64,000 bases of DNA from positions 1-64,000 of the forward strand of contig CAZMNY010000006.1 of assembly GCA_964567745.1 (NCBI GenBank). The letters run 5' to 3'. Every line of letters begins with the position of its first letter. The stretch's first letter is position 1. A model generated the notes under the pieces. It saw nothing but the letters and a program-made list of their open reading frames with translations. It ran no database searches and was not told where the DNA came from. Both the position numbers and the translations under genes were made by a program. The DNA is from CAZMNY01 sp964567745 (GTDB lineage: Bacteria; Planctomycetota; Planctomycetia; Pirellulales; Pirellulaceae). This document shows positions 37,028-45,019 of the stretch, one piece after another.

Positions 37028-37798
37028 ATGCCCGATGACGCCAATGCGAAGAGTATCGATTTTGATCAAGTCGCTGACCTCTATGACTCCTACGTCCAAG
37101 TTGATTTCGACGTCGAGTTTTGGAAAACCGAAGCTGCAGCAGGCGGCGGCAACGTGTTGGAGTTGATGTGCGGCACGGGGCGGATTGAAATGCCATTGGT
37201 TGATGCGGGATTTTCCTACACCGGAATCGATTACTGCCGCGGCCAGATCGCTCAGTTCGAAGGCAAATTGGATTCCAGCAGCCGTGAGGCCACACTCGTT
37301 TTCGGCGATGCTCGGACTTTCGATCTGACTGATTCATCCGACACGATCTTCATCGGCTTCAGTTCCTTGTCGGAGGTCGTCGACAATCGAGACAAAGGCG
37401 AAGTGCTTCAGCGAATCCATGCTCACCTGAAACCGTCCGGGCATATCACGTTTTCGCTGCACAATCCGGCCCTGCGAAATCTGAGTCTTGACCTCGACCA
37501 CGTGTTCGACATCGATGGCGGCTCTCGCACATTGGAATTCTCTGCTCGATTTCAACTGCCGTCAGGTGTAGGGATCGTGACGGGCACGCAGCGATACGTC
37601 AACAAAGACGGAAACGGAAGCACGATTGATGACCGCGATCTGGATCTCACGTTTCACTTGATTTCCAAAGACGAAATTGAATCTCTGCTTGCGGCGAGCA
37701 GATTTCGAGTCGAAGAAATGTGGGGCGACTTTGATCGATCGCCGTTCAGCGAGTCGAGCCCATTCATGATCTATCGGTGCCGGCGTGAGTCGCGATAA
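37028..37798 (+). CDS. SAM-dependent class I methyltransferase
   Basis: 256 residues; AGGAG lies 9 bases before the ATG. Motif I is NVLELMCGTGRIEMPL (43-58) and the acidic residue closing beta2 is in YTGIDYCRGQ. DARTFDL is motif II and FIGFSSLSEV the substrate-side strand. The fold is complete at normal length. No substrate can be inferred. The second methyltransferase gene begins 27 bp downstream with its own AGGAG site, so the pair plus the SelW-like gene (45 bp further) are probably one transcript. Confidence 0.88.
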   Translation: MPDDANAKSIDFDQVADLYDSYVQVDFDVEFWKTEAAAGGGNVLELMCGTGRIEMPLVDAGFSYTGIDYCRGQIAQFEGKLDSSSREATLVFGDARTFDLTDSSDTIFIGFSSLSEVVDNRDKGEVLQRIHAHLKPSGHITFSLHNPALRNLSLDLDHVFDIDGGSRTLEFSARFQLPSGVGIVTGTQRYVNKDGNGSTIDDRDLDLTFHLISKDEIESLLAASRFRVEEMWGDFDRSPFSESSPFMIYRCRRESR

Positions 37799-37825
37799 TA
37801 TCCGGTCAGGAGAAGTTCAATAACG

Positions 37826-38590
37826 ATGCCGAAGTCAAACAACGACCAATGGCAACCGGATCTCTACGCCGACAAACACTCTTTTGTCTGGAAACTTGCG
37901 TCACCGGTCATCGAGTTGTTAGCTCCTGAACCGAGTGAGAGGGTTCTGGACATCGGCTGCGGCACGGGCCAACTAACGGCGCGGATTGCCGAATCGGGCG
38001 CCACGGCCGTGGGCGCCGATCACTCGCCCGCCATGATCGAAGAAGCTCGCCAACTGCACCCGCAAATCGAATTTCAAATCGAGGATGCACACGACTTCGA
38101 ATTTGACCAACCGTTCGACGCCGTGTTTTCTAACGCCGCCCTGCACTGGATCACCAACCCGGACAAAGTGGTGAACTGTATTGCTCGGGCGCTGAATAAG
38201 CGAGGTCGGATGGCGGTCGAGTTCGGCGGCAGCGGCAACATTCATTTTCTTGCGGGCGCGATTGAGACGGCGAGTCAAACCGTGTTCGGCAAGCGAATAA
38301 AGCACCCGTGGTATTTTCCCGACATCGTCGATTTCGGAACCGTGCTCCGTCGACATGGACTAGAAGTGACTCAGGCGGCGCTAATCGATCGTCCCACGCC
38401 GCTCGAAGGTAACGACGGCCTGCGCAACTGGGTGAAAATGTTCGGCCAGCACTGGCTCACTCAACTTGCCACGGAACGACACGATGAGTTTCTCGATCAA
38501 ATAGAGTCGATCGCTCGCGCGAATCTTTTTCGAGGTTCGATATGGCAAGCTGACTATCGACGAATTCGCGTCGTGGCTCGGAAAAGGTAG
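37826..38590 (+). CDS. SAM-dependent methyltransferase, trans-aconitate methyltransferase-like
   Basis: 254 residues: WQPDLYADKHSFVWKLASPV, then motif I RVLDIGCGTGQLTARIAESG, GADHSPAMIEEARQ (motif II), FDAVFSNAALHWITNPDKV and MAVEFGGSGNI. The SNAALHWI segment is typical of Tam/UbiE-like small-molecule methyltransferases. Close spacing to the upstream methyltransferase and downstream selenoprotein candidate suggests co-transcription. The actual acceptor is unknown. Confidence 0.9.
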   Translation: MPKSNNDQWQPDLYADKHSFVWKLASPVIELLAPEPSERVLDIGCGTGQLTARIAESGATAVGADHSPAMIEEARQLHPQIEFQIEDAHDFEFDQPFDAVFSNAALHWITNPDKVVNCIARALNKRGRMAVEFGGSGNIHFLAGAIETASQTVFGKRIKHPWYFPDIVDFGTVLRRHGLEVTQAALIDRPTPLEGNDGLRNWVKMFGQHWLTQLATERHDEFLDQIESIARANLFRGSIWQADYRRIRVVARKR

Positions 38591-38635
38591 ACAGTGACAG
38601 TTTGTTCAGGCGACTCCTGTTTCGAGGAAGTAATA

Positions 38636-39028
38636 ATGAAAACTCAATCGGTCAATGAACTGGTTGTGAACGTGGATTTGAAGCCAGAGCCAAAGCTGAA
38701 ATTCGATGTTCGAATCACATCGTGCACCGACTGAAACCTAGAAGCCCAAGCCGCCGGGCTGGCGGCTGAACTGGGGTGCTGGCTGACAGGACATGACGCG
38801 ACGATCGAGTGCGTGGAAGGGCGGAACAGCGTGTTCAAGGTTGAGTGCAATGGAGAGACGGTTTTCGAGCAAGCACAAGAAGGTCGTTTTCCGATGTACC
38901 ACGAAATTCAGCTCCGAATCTTTCGACAGTTCCTCAGCTCCGACAATCTCACCGACCGTGCTCGTCGAAAATGGAATCGAATCCTTGAGGCGAAAGGGCT
39001 GAGTTGGGATCAGGTCCTCTCTCAGTAG
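38636..39028 (+). CDS. SelW/Rdx-family protein, predicted selenoprotein (in-frame TGA = Sec33)
   Basis: GAGGAAG lies 5 bases before ATG 38636. The frame reads MKTQSVNELVVNVDLKPEPK, LKFDVRITSCTD, then TGA (38732-38734), then NLEAQAAGLAAELGCW, NSVFKVECNGETVFEQAQEG, RFPMYHEIQLRIFRQFL to TAG at 39026-39028. If the TGA is selenocysteine the product is 130 residues with C30-T-D-U33. This fits the Rdx (SelT/SelW/SelH) fold: CxxC/U after the first strand, VFxV in the hairpin, and EGRFP before the last helix. A stem-loop follows the TGA (separate entry). A simple nonsense mutation is the alternative, but the position, intact frame and hairpin argue for Sec. Rdx proteins are thiol/selenol oxidoreductases. 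Confidence 0.82.
38749..38767 (+). promoter_or_regulatory. Candidate bacterial SECIS hairpin
   Basis: Perfect 7-bp stem AGCCGCC/GGCGGCT (38749-38755 with 38761-38767) and a 5-base apical loop GGGCT. The loop begins 22 bases after the TGA ends and its first two bases are G. That agrees with the bacterial SECIS consensus as I know it: loop about 16-37 bases downstream, 3-14 bases long, with a G among the first two. A weaker alternative pairing (AGCCC/GGGCT) overlaps it. Confidence 0.7.
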
Positions 39029-39110
39029 AAATCCATTGATGGCGAGGTAGCGAGACGGTGCGAGCGGCGAAAGTGTCGTCATTATGCACCTTTCACTGGC
39101 AAGTCGCTGG

Positions 39111-39151
39111 TAACACTGATCCACCGGCACGAGGCAAGCTCGTGGAGATCT
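39111..39151. repeat. Dispersed repeat, core CACGAGGCAAGCTCGTGG
   Basis: Second copy of the element at about 30729-30768. Similarity covers AACnCTGATyCACCGrCACGAG and the rest of the core, about 35 bp with a few differences. The core can fold as a 6-bp hairpin. It lies in the 288-bp gap after the SelW-like gene. Confidence 0.6.
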
Positions 39152-39274
39152 TCTGTCGTCATCTCGTGTGCAGATTGCGATTTCTCTGTGTATCATGACC
39201 GGCGACCGCACGTCGACAATCGATGACGCGCGAGTTGACGTTTGTGATTCATCTTGCCCCGTGAATTTTGCCTC

Positions 39275-39297
39275 GCCTGCGGCAACGGGTTAAACGA
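39275..39297. repeat. Dispersed repeat, core GCGGCRACGGGTTAAACGA
   Basis: 23 bp matching 25591-25613 at 22 positions. It ends 19 bp before the start codon of the hydrolase at 39317, so it lies in that gene's leader. Only two copies are seen in the window. Confidence 0.55.
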
Positions 39298-39316
39298 GTT
39301 GGTTGGAGGAGAGACG

Positions 39317-40132
39317 ATGCGCCGTGTATTGAATTCGCTTCTCGTTGTTACTGTCGCCATGCTACCGCTGTTTGTGAATCGAGATGGCGGAGCGTGCACC
39401 GGCGCGGAATCCGTTACAACTCAGCGCGCCAAGTCGAAAGCGCCGACGAAGAATAAGCACTACGTCAGACACAGGTACAAATCGAAGGACAGCGTCGCGA
39501 TCGACTACTGGGTGATGTCTCCGCCGAAACTCGAGGAGGGCCGCAAGTATCCGCTCGTGCTGGCTCTACATGGTCGCGGCGGCAATACAACTGCGGCGAC
39601 CGAGTTGGGATCGGATGCGTTGCGAAAGAAATACCCGTGCTTCGTCATGGCGCCGGCCTCGACCGCTGACGGCCACTGGGCGCGACCGGCCAGTTTCGGC
39701 AAGCGCCGCAAGAAAAGCAAGAGCACGAAAGCGATGCTCCCTGCCGCGTTGGAAGCCATGGAGGCGCTGATCAAGAAGCACCCAATCGATGCGAACCGAG
39801 TCTACGTAACGGGTCAATCGATGGGGGGAGTTGGAACGTTCGGCGCCATGGTTCACCGCCCCCGCGCCTTTGCGGCCGCCATTCCGGTTTGCGGCGGATG
39901 GAATCCCAAGGACTCCGCCAAAATGAAAGACATCGCAATCTGGGTCTTCCACGGCGACAAAGACCAAGTTGTGCCGACGGAATACAGCAGAAAGATGGTT
40001 GAGGCGATCAAGAAATCTGGAGGTTCGCCAAAGTATACCGAGTACAAAGGCGTCGCGCACAACAGCTGGTCTCAAACCTACGCATCGCCCGAGACGTGGA
40101 TGTGGTTGTTCGAGCAGAGCCGCGGACGTTGA
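39317..40132 (+). CDS. Secreted alpha/beta hydrolase (PHB-depolymerase/LpqC-like esterase)
   Basis: 271 residues, GGAGGAGAG ribosome site just before ATG 39317, and a signal peptide (RRVLNSLLVVTVAMLPLFV). Landmarks: YPLVLALHGRGGNTT (oxyanion HGRGG), YVTGQSMGGVGTF (nucleophile Ser), WVFHGDKDQVVP (Asp) and YKGVAHNSW (His). The triad is complete. Related proteins are feruloyl esterases or PHB depolymerase-like peptidases. A Lys-rich loop (KRRKKSKSTK) lies before the nucleophile. Confidence 0.9.
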   Translation: MRRVLNSLLVVTVAMLPLFVNRDGGACTGAESVTTQRAKSKAPTKNKHYVRHRYKSKDSVAIDYWVMSPPKLEEGRKYPLVLALHGRGGNTTAATELGSDALRKKYPCFVMAPASTADGHWARPASFGKRRKKSKSTKAMLPAALEAMEALIKKHPIDANRVYVTGQSMGGVGTFGAMVHRPRAFAAAIPVCGGWNPKDSAKMKDIAIWVFHGDKDQVVPTEYSRKMVEAIKKSGGSPKYTEYKGVAHNSWSQTYASPETWMWLFEQSRGR

Positions 40133-40171
40133 GACCCCAACACGGCGTCGACTACATTGAACGAGGACGCA

Positions 40172-41026
40172 ATGCGAGAGACGTCGGTTCAACTTGGCGA
40201 GCGAGTTCTTAATTGCGCGGTATCGAAAAACGATGCGGCACCGTTTCTGATGTTGCACGGCGTGACGCGACGTTGGCAGACTTTCTTGCCGCTCTGGTCG
40301 TCACTCGCCAATCGCTGGCAACTCTCTGCTTTCGACTTTCGAGGCCATGGCAAGTCGGAGCGAGCCACGGGCGGGGACTACCGCGTTTGTGATTATGTCG
40401 AGGATGTTTGCCACTACGTTCAATCGCAATTCGATCGGCCAATCGTGCTCTACGGTCATTCGCTCGGAGCGATGGTCGCCGCGGCTGTCGCGGCAAGTTG
40501 CGGCAGTCGCGTCGCAGCGGTAATCCTCGAAGATCCGCCTCTCCACACCATGGGCGAGCGGATCGAACAAACGCCGCTTCATAGTTTCTTCACGATCATG
40601 CGAGACCTGCTCCGAGACTCGCGAAGTGTTGCCGAACTCGCTCACATGTTGGCTGACTCGATGATTTTGAACCCAAGCGACGGGTCTCGAACTCGTCTGG
40701 GAGATCTGCGCGACGCGGCGTCTCTCCGTTTTACCGCCAGTTGTTTGAGCCGACTCGATCCGAGAGTGCTCGATCCGATCATCAGTGGACAATGGCTGGC
40801 CGGTTTTGACATCGAGTCGATCTTTAGTCGCGTTCCATGCCCGTGCTTGCTAGTCCAAGCGGATCCTGGCGCTGGAGGGATGTTGACCGACACCGACGCC
40901 GATTCAGTGGAAAGTTTGCTGTCAGACTGTGTACGCATAAACTTTAGTGGTTGCGGACATCTGGTCCATTGGAGTCGCACCGCTGAGTTACTCAACGGCG
41001 TTCACGGATTTGTTGAGTCGCTATGA
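40172..41026 (+). CDS. Cytoplasmic alpha/beta-fold hydrolase
   Basis: 284 residues. ATG 40172 has GAGG 5 bases upstream. Features: LMLHGVTRRWQTFLPLW, FDFRGHGKSERATGG, YGHSLGAMVAAAVAASCG (nucleophile Ser), LLVQADPGAGGML (acid region) and FSGCGHLVHW (catalytic His). Complete epoxide-hydrolase/lipase-like family member with a helical cap (about 125-205). No signal peptide. It precedes the amidohydrolase by 55 bp and may share its transcript. Confidence 0.88.
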   Translation: MRETSVQLGERVLNCAVSKNDAAPFLMLHGVTRRWQTFLPLWSSLANRWQLSAFDFRGHGKSERATGGDYRVCDYVEDVCHYVQSQFDRPIVLYGHSLGAMVAAAVAASCGSRVAAVILEDPPLHTMGERIEQTPLHSFFTIMRDLLRDSRSVAELAHMLADSMILNPSDGSRTRLGDLRDAASLRFTASCLSRLDPRVLDPIISGQWLAGFDIESIFSRVPCPCLLVQADPGAGGMLTDTDADSVESLLSDCVRINFSGCGHLVHWSRTAELLNGVHGFVESL

Positions 41027-41081
41027 GTGAATTTTCGTGAGATGAGCAAGCAAGCGCACAGTTAGCACGAGAGATAGTACC

Positions 41082-42383
41082 TTGAAAACCTCGACGGAAA
41101 CGACGTTTATTCACAACGGCCAAGTGATCGACGGCACGGGTGCGCCGCCCATTCGTGACGCGTGTGTATTGATCGAATCGGGCGTGATTCGTTACGTCGG
41201 TCCTCAGCAGGACGCGCCGCAGATTCCGGAGTCGGCTTTGCGAGTTGACGCCCTTGGCGGAACGATCATGCCTGGCCTGGTCGAGGCGCATTTCCATGCG
41301 AGCTATTTCAATATTCAGGAGCTCGAAGATCTCGACATCAAGTATCCGGTCGAGTACGTCAGCATTTTATCGGCGGTAAACACGAAGCTCGCGTTGGAGT
41401 GCGGCTACACTGCGGCGCGCAGCGGCGGCTGTCTCTTTAACGTGGATGCTTGGCTGAAGACGGCCATCGAGAACGACCTTATCGCGGGTCCGCGGCTCGC
41501 TTCGTCGGGGCGAGAGATTTGCAGCGCGGGCGGCCTGATGGATTGGAATCCCGAGTTCCGCAAGATCGGCATGGAGGGCTTGGTCTTCATCATCAATGGC
41601 GTCGAGGACGCTCGGCGGGCAGTGCGAGCACTCGTAAAGGACGGCATCGAATGGGTGAAGACGTACCCGACCGGCGACGCGGCGTCGCCCGACACGAACG
41701 ACCACCACACGCTCTGCATGACCTTCGAGGAAATGCATGCCGTGGTGCAGACCGCACACAACCACAAACTCAAAGTCACCGGTCACTGCCGAGCGACGGA
41801 AGGCATCAAGAATGCGCTGCGAGCCGGCTACGACTGCATCGAACACGGTACGTTCATCGATGATGAGAGTCTCGATCTTCTCCTGGAGCGCGACGTCCCT
41901 TGCGTTCCTGCGCTCTATTTCGAGAAGGCCAGTATCCTGCGCGGCCCCGAGTTTGGTTTGCCGCAGAGTGTGATCGACGGCCATCAAGCAACGCTGGACG
42001 GCGGCGTCGAGTCCGCTCTGCGAATTCTGCGCGCCGGCGGTCGGATAGGGCTCGGAGGCGATTACGGTTTTGGCTGGAATCCGCACGGCGATTACGCTCG
42101 CGAGATCAGCTTCTTCGTCAACGACGTCGGCTTGACGCCGCTTGAGGCCATCATGTGCGCAACGAAAACCGGCGCCGAAATCATGGGCCGCGCCGACGAG
42201 TTTGGAACCGTCGAGCCCGGCAAGCTCGCCGACCTGCTCATCGTCGACGGCAACGTACTCGACGACATCACACTGCTAGAAGACCGCACCCGCTTCATCG
42301 CCGTAATGCAAGGCGGCATCATCAAGTCCGGCCAACTCACCCTCACCCAACACACCTGGTCCAACGCCACGGCAATGGGGTAA
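41082..42383 (+). CDS. Metal-dependent amidohydrolase (imidazolonepropionase/Xaa-Pro dipeptidase-like)
   Basis: 433 residues from a TTG start; no earlier in-frame ATG fits. Typical amidohydrolase order: FIHNGQVIDGTGAPP, MPGLVEAHFHAS with His70 and His72, WVKTYPTGD (carbamylated-Lys position), VTGHCRAT and CIEHGTFID (metal His), IGLGGDYGFGWNPHG (Asp), and the terminal EFGTVEPGKLADLLIVDG. No signal peptide. Cleaves a C-N bond in a small molecule or dipeptide; substrate unknown. Confidence 0.9.
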   Translation: MKTSTETTFIHNGQVIDGTGAPPIRDACVLIESGVIRYVGPQQDAPQIPESALRVDALGGTIMPGLVEAHFHASYFNIQELEDLDIKYPVEYVSILSAVNTKLALECGYTAARSGGCLFNVDAWLKTAIENDLIAGPRLASSGREICSAGGLMDWNPEFRKIGMEGLVFIINGVEDARRAVRALVKDGIEWVKTYPTGDAASPDTNDHHTLCMTFEEMHAVVQTAHNHKLKVTGHCRATEGIKNALRAGYDCIEHGTFIDDESLDLLLERDVPCVPALYFEKASILRGPEFGLPQSVIDGHQATLDGGVESALRILRAGGRIGLGGDYGFGWNPHGDYAREISFFVNDVGLTPLEAIMCATKTGAEIMGRADEFGTVEPGKLADLLIVDGNVLDDITLLEDRTRFIAVMQGGIIKSGQLTLTQHTWSNATAMG

Positions 42384-42486
42384 CGTTCCGAGTGCAAGCG
42401 GCGTGTTGAATTAAAAATCGCCAAAGGTGTCAGACCCCCGGAGGTGTGCCAACGGCCGTTGTCCTCCGCCGGTCTAACAGAGCGCG

Positions 42487-42894
42487 TCACTTCCCCTTCA
42501 CGCCAAGCGCCACGCTCGGATAATCCGTATAGAGCCGCTCGACGCCGACCGCGAATAAGCGCTTCATCAGCGCGAGGTCGTTGACGGTCCAGGCACCGGC
42601 TTCTAGTTGGGCGGCTTTGATTTTTTGCACTTTCTCGGTGGTGACGCCGGCGTGGTCGAGGACGAGAGATTCGAAGCCGTGCTTGTTGGTGATGCGGATG
42701 TCGGCGCCGACATCGATGCCGCTCTGAAAAGCCGGAATTGTGTTTTCTGGATGGTCGCCCGAATTGCCTCGGTGAGCCGTCACGCCGTTGTCGAGGAATT
42801 TGTGCCCTGGAACTTTGTGCCGGTCCGCCGCTGAGCAAGGCATCAACGCTAGGAGCCAAATAAGTTGAGTGCTGAGACAGGTTCTAGTAGTCAC
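42487..42894 (-). pseudogene. Glycerophosphodiester phosphodiesterase with large internal deletion
   Basis: 135 residues from GTG 42894 (GGAG 5 bases upstream) against 250-300 for the family. A signal peptide is followed by the catalytic start VTAHRGNSGDHPENTIPAFQ SGIDVGAD. It then jumps to IRITNKHGFESLVLDHAGVT TEKVQKIKAAQLEAGAWTVN DLALMKRLFAVGVERLYTDY PS, the last strands of the TIM barrel. The middle, with the E-x-D and HD metal ligands, is absent, so catalysis is not possible. The reading frame is preserved across the junction at about 42702. Confidence 0.85.
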
Positions 42895-42936
42895 GTTCGC
42901 TCCCAAGGTTGAGCTCGATCCAGTCGACGCCGATCC

Positions 42937-42988
42937 GTCGCCTTTCGCTCCGTGAAAGTGGCGCTACTTTCGCGGAGCGAAAGGCGAC
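42937..42988. repeat. 52-bp near-perfect palindrome (hairpin repeat)
   Basis: 23-bp arms at 42937-42959 and 42966-42988 with one mismatch and a 6-base loop GGCGCT; the shared core is CCTTTCGCTCCGYGAAAGT. A lone arm occurs at 19747-19775. It sits between two minus-strand genes, 15 bp after the histidine phosphatase stop and 42 bp before the GDPD start, where it could also terminate transcription. REP-like dispersed element. Confidence 0.75.
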
Positions 42989-43003
42989 TATAGCGACTAA
43001 GCT

Positions 43004-43648
43004 CTAATACGTTCGCAATTCCGCTGGCAGGTGATCGACTTGGTTGAATTCGACTAGTTGCAAGGCGTCGGGTGAGCGATTGATGGTTGTGACGGAGGTG
43101 TTCATGGCGACGTCGAGCCATGAGCTGTGGATGACTTCGAGAAAGAATCGTTTGAAGTCGGCGTGTGTGACAAAGGCAACTCGCTGGTCGTCGTCGACGA
43201 ACTCGTCGTGAGTTCGTTGCACAACATCACGAGCGCGCTGCCGCGCTTGCTCGACGGTTTCCCAATCTCGCTCTTGCCACCATCCTTCCCGACCAATCTG
43301 TTCGTGCACCTGGAAGCCGGGAAATTGTTGCTCGATCTCGCCGCGGCTCAGGCCCCTTTCACCTCGCATTTGCCCATCCAGGTAGCCGCTATAGCAGCCG
43401 CCATGCTCATGCCACTCGGTCCGCACCTCGGGCGTTAAGCCTGTGGCCTCGTGTATGGCCCGCGTGGTTTGCAGCGTGCGTAAGAAGGGGCTAGTGATCA
43501 GTCGATTTAGATTCAGCTCAGTAATCCACGAAGCCAAGCGAGCGGCCTGCTGTTCGCCGACGTCGGTGATCGGAGGATCCGAAATGCGATCCGATTCCGG
43601 CTTGGCGTTGTTCGCGGACTGAGCGTGTCGAATGAGAAATAACGGCAT
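43004..43648 (-). CDS. Histidine phosphatase (phosphoglycerate-mutase-like) family protein
   Basis: 214 residues starting MPLFLIRHAQSANNAKPESD. The RHA motif holds the phospho-accepting His at residue 8. LITSPFLRTLQTTRAIHEAT carries the second conserved Arg, TEWHEHGGCYSG the Glu region, and FVTHADFKRF the second catalytic His. Cytoplasmic phosphatase of unknown substrate. No clear ribosome site before this ATG; a GTG at 43711 is an alternative but the extra residues are not family-like. Confidence 0.88.
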   Translation of the reverse strand: MPLFLIRHAQSANNAKPESDRISDPPITDVGEQQAARLASWITELNLNRLITSPFLRTLQTTRAIHEATGLTPEVRTEWHEHGGCYSGYLDGQMRGERGLSRGEIEQQFPGFQVHEQIGREGWWQERDWETVEQARQRARDVVQRTHDEFVDDDQRVAFVTHADFKRFFLEVIHSSWLDVAMNTSVTTINRSPDALQLVEFNQVDHLPAELRTY

Positions 43649-43888
43649 GTGCGGCGAGTCGCTTCGACTGAAATCGGGATCGTTCAAAGAGTCCAGAGAA
43701 CACCGCGACACGGCAGGAGGAAGGAGACGTGCGCCGCGATACCGTTAGATACTACTCCGCACAGTTCAACTTGTCATGATGCACGCGGCATTGATCAAAC
43801 GAGCCAATCGAGATACGAATAGGTTGGTAACTCTTGTCTTCGAACTAATTGCAACATGGATGTGATATGGAAAAGCTGAGCGAAAACG

Positions 43889-44806
43889 ATGCGCAGATTT
43901 GTTGCTGTGGGCGACATTCATGGGTGTAGCCGCACCTTGGCGAAGCTGCTTGAAATTCTGGGTCTTGCCGCCGGCGATACGCTTCTTTCAACAGGCGATC
44001 TATCCTCCAAAGGCGAAGACTCCGAGGGCGTTCATAGCCAGTTGCTGAGCCTTGAACAGCGAGGCGTCAATGTCGTCGTGCTGCTAGGCAATCATGAACT
44101 CATGCTGCTCGCGATGCAGCGGATGATCGGCACCGACGTCGACTTGTCGGCGTTTCCGGCGTCGGCGTTTCGCGGGGCCGACATCAGTTTCTTGATGCGA
44201 GAAAACGAGACTTGGGCCACCATCAAATGGTACGGCCTTGAGGGCGCCAATGATTCGGAGCTGTGGGCGTTTCGAAACGACGATCCGCTGCGCCATTTTG
44301 AAAAGGTCTCACAACGACTCAAGACCATCGACTGGAAACTCCCTCAGCCTCACCTCGACTTTCTGTCGCGATGCAAGATGCATCATGTCGAAAGAAACTG
44401 TTTCTTCGTCCACTCGGGAATTCGTCCCGCCCACTTGCAAATGGACAACGTCCACCGCGCCATCGACGCGCAGCTGGAAGAAGACGCGAGAGAGCTCTGC
44501 TGGAACCGAGAGGCTATGGGTCATACGCCGGGCTTCCCTGAGCTTGTCGTTCACGGACATACGCCGCTGTTCTACCTGCACTCGTACGTCCCGGATACGA
44601 TCCCTTGGCGAGACGACGACTTGGTTTTTAAGTCAGCCATCCACAATGGCTCGCTCAATCTAGACAGCGGCGTGTTTCTGGAAGCGGGGCCTTTGAGCGC
44701 AGTCGAGATTCCAGAAGATGGCTGCACGTCCGAATTCGATTTCATTCGAGTGCCGCGACTCGACCCCGTCTGCAAAGACCGTCTTTGGCATCTCAATCAC
44801 ATGTAG
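43889..44806 (+). CDS. PPP-type metallophosphoesterase (ApaH/serine-threonine phosphatase-like)
   Basis: 305 residues. Dinuclear-metal motifs are present: GDIHG at 8-12, GDLSSKG (in place of GDxVDRG) near 36-42, GNHE near 67-70, and HGHTP near 226. A conserved R-P-x-H-L segment (HSGIRPAHLQMDN) follows the middle. Members dephosphorylate Ser/Thr proteins or diadenosine polyphosphates; the substrate is not evident. Single gene with about 240 bp upstream back to the phosphatase gene, divergently oriented. Confidence 0.9.
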   Translation: MRRFVAVGDIHGCSRTLAKLLEILGLAAGDTLLSTGDLSSKGEDSEGVHSQLLSLEQRGVNVVVLLGNHELMLLAMQRMIGTDVDLSAFPASAFRGADISFLMRENETWATIKWYGLEGANDSELWAFRNDDPLRHFEKVSQRLKTIDWKLPQPHLDFLSRCKMHHVERNCFFVHSGIRPAHLQMDNVHRAIDAQLEEDARELCWNREAMGHTPGFPELVVHGHTPLFYLHSYVPDTIPWRDDDLVFKSAIHNGSLNLDSGVFLEAGPLSAVEIPEDGCTSEFDFIRVPRLDPVCKDRLWHLNHM

Positions 44807-45019
44807 GCGCGCAAAGTTAATACACGCGTAGCTCTGCAGCGCTCAGAGCCATCGCTTAAGGTTAGAGGCTCAGTCGACGGAGAATTCGCCGAACGCCAGT
44901 CGCACCCAAGGTGTCGACCGTTTTGTCGGCGCACAGCAGGAACGAGACCGATGTCCGCGCCATCGCGCGCCGCTAGAATAGAGCGACAAACCAAAAATCG
45001 AAAACGACGGGAGCCAATG

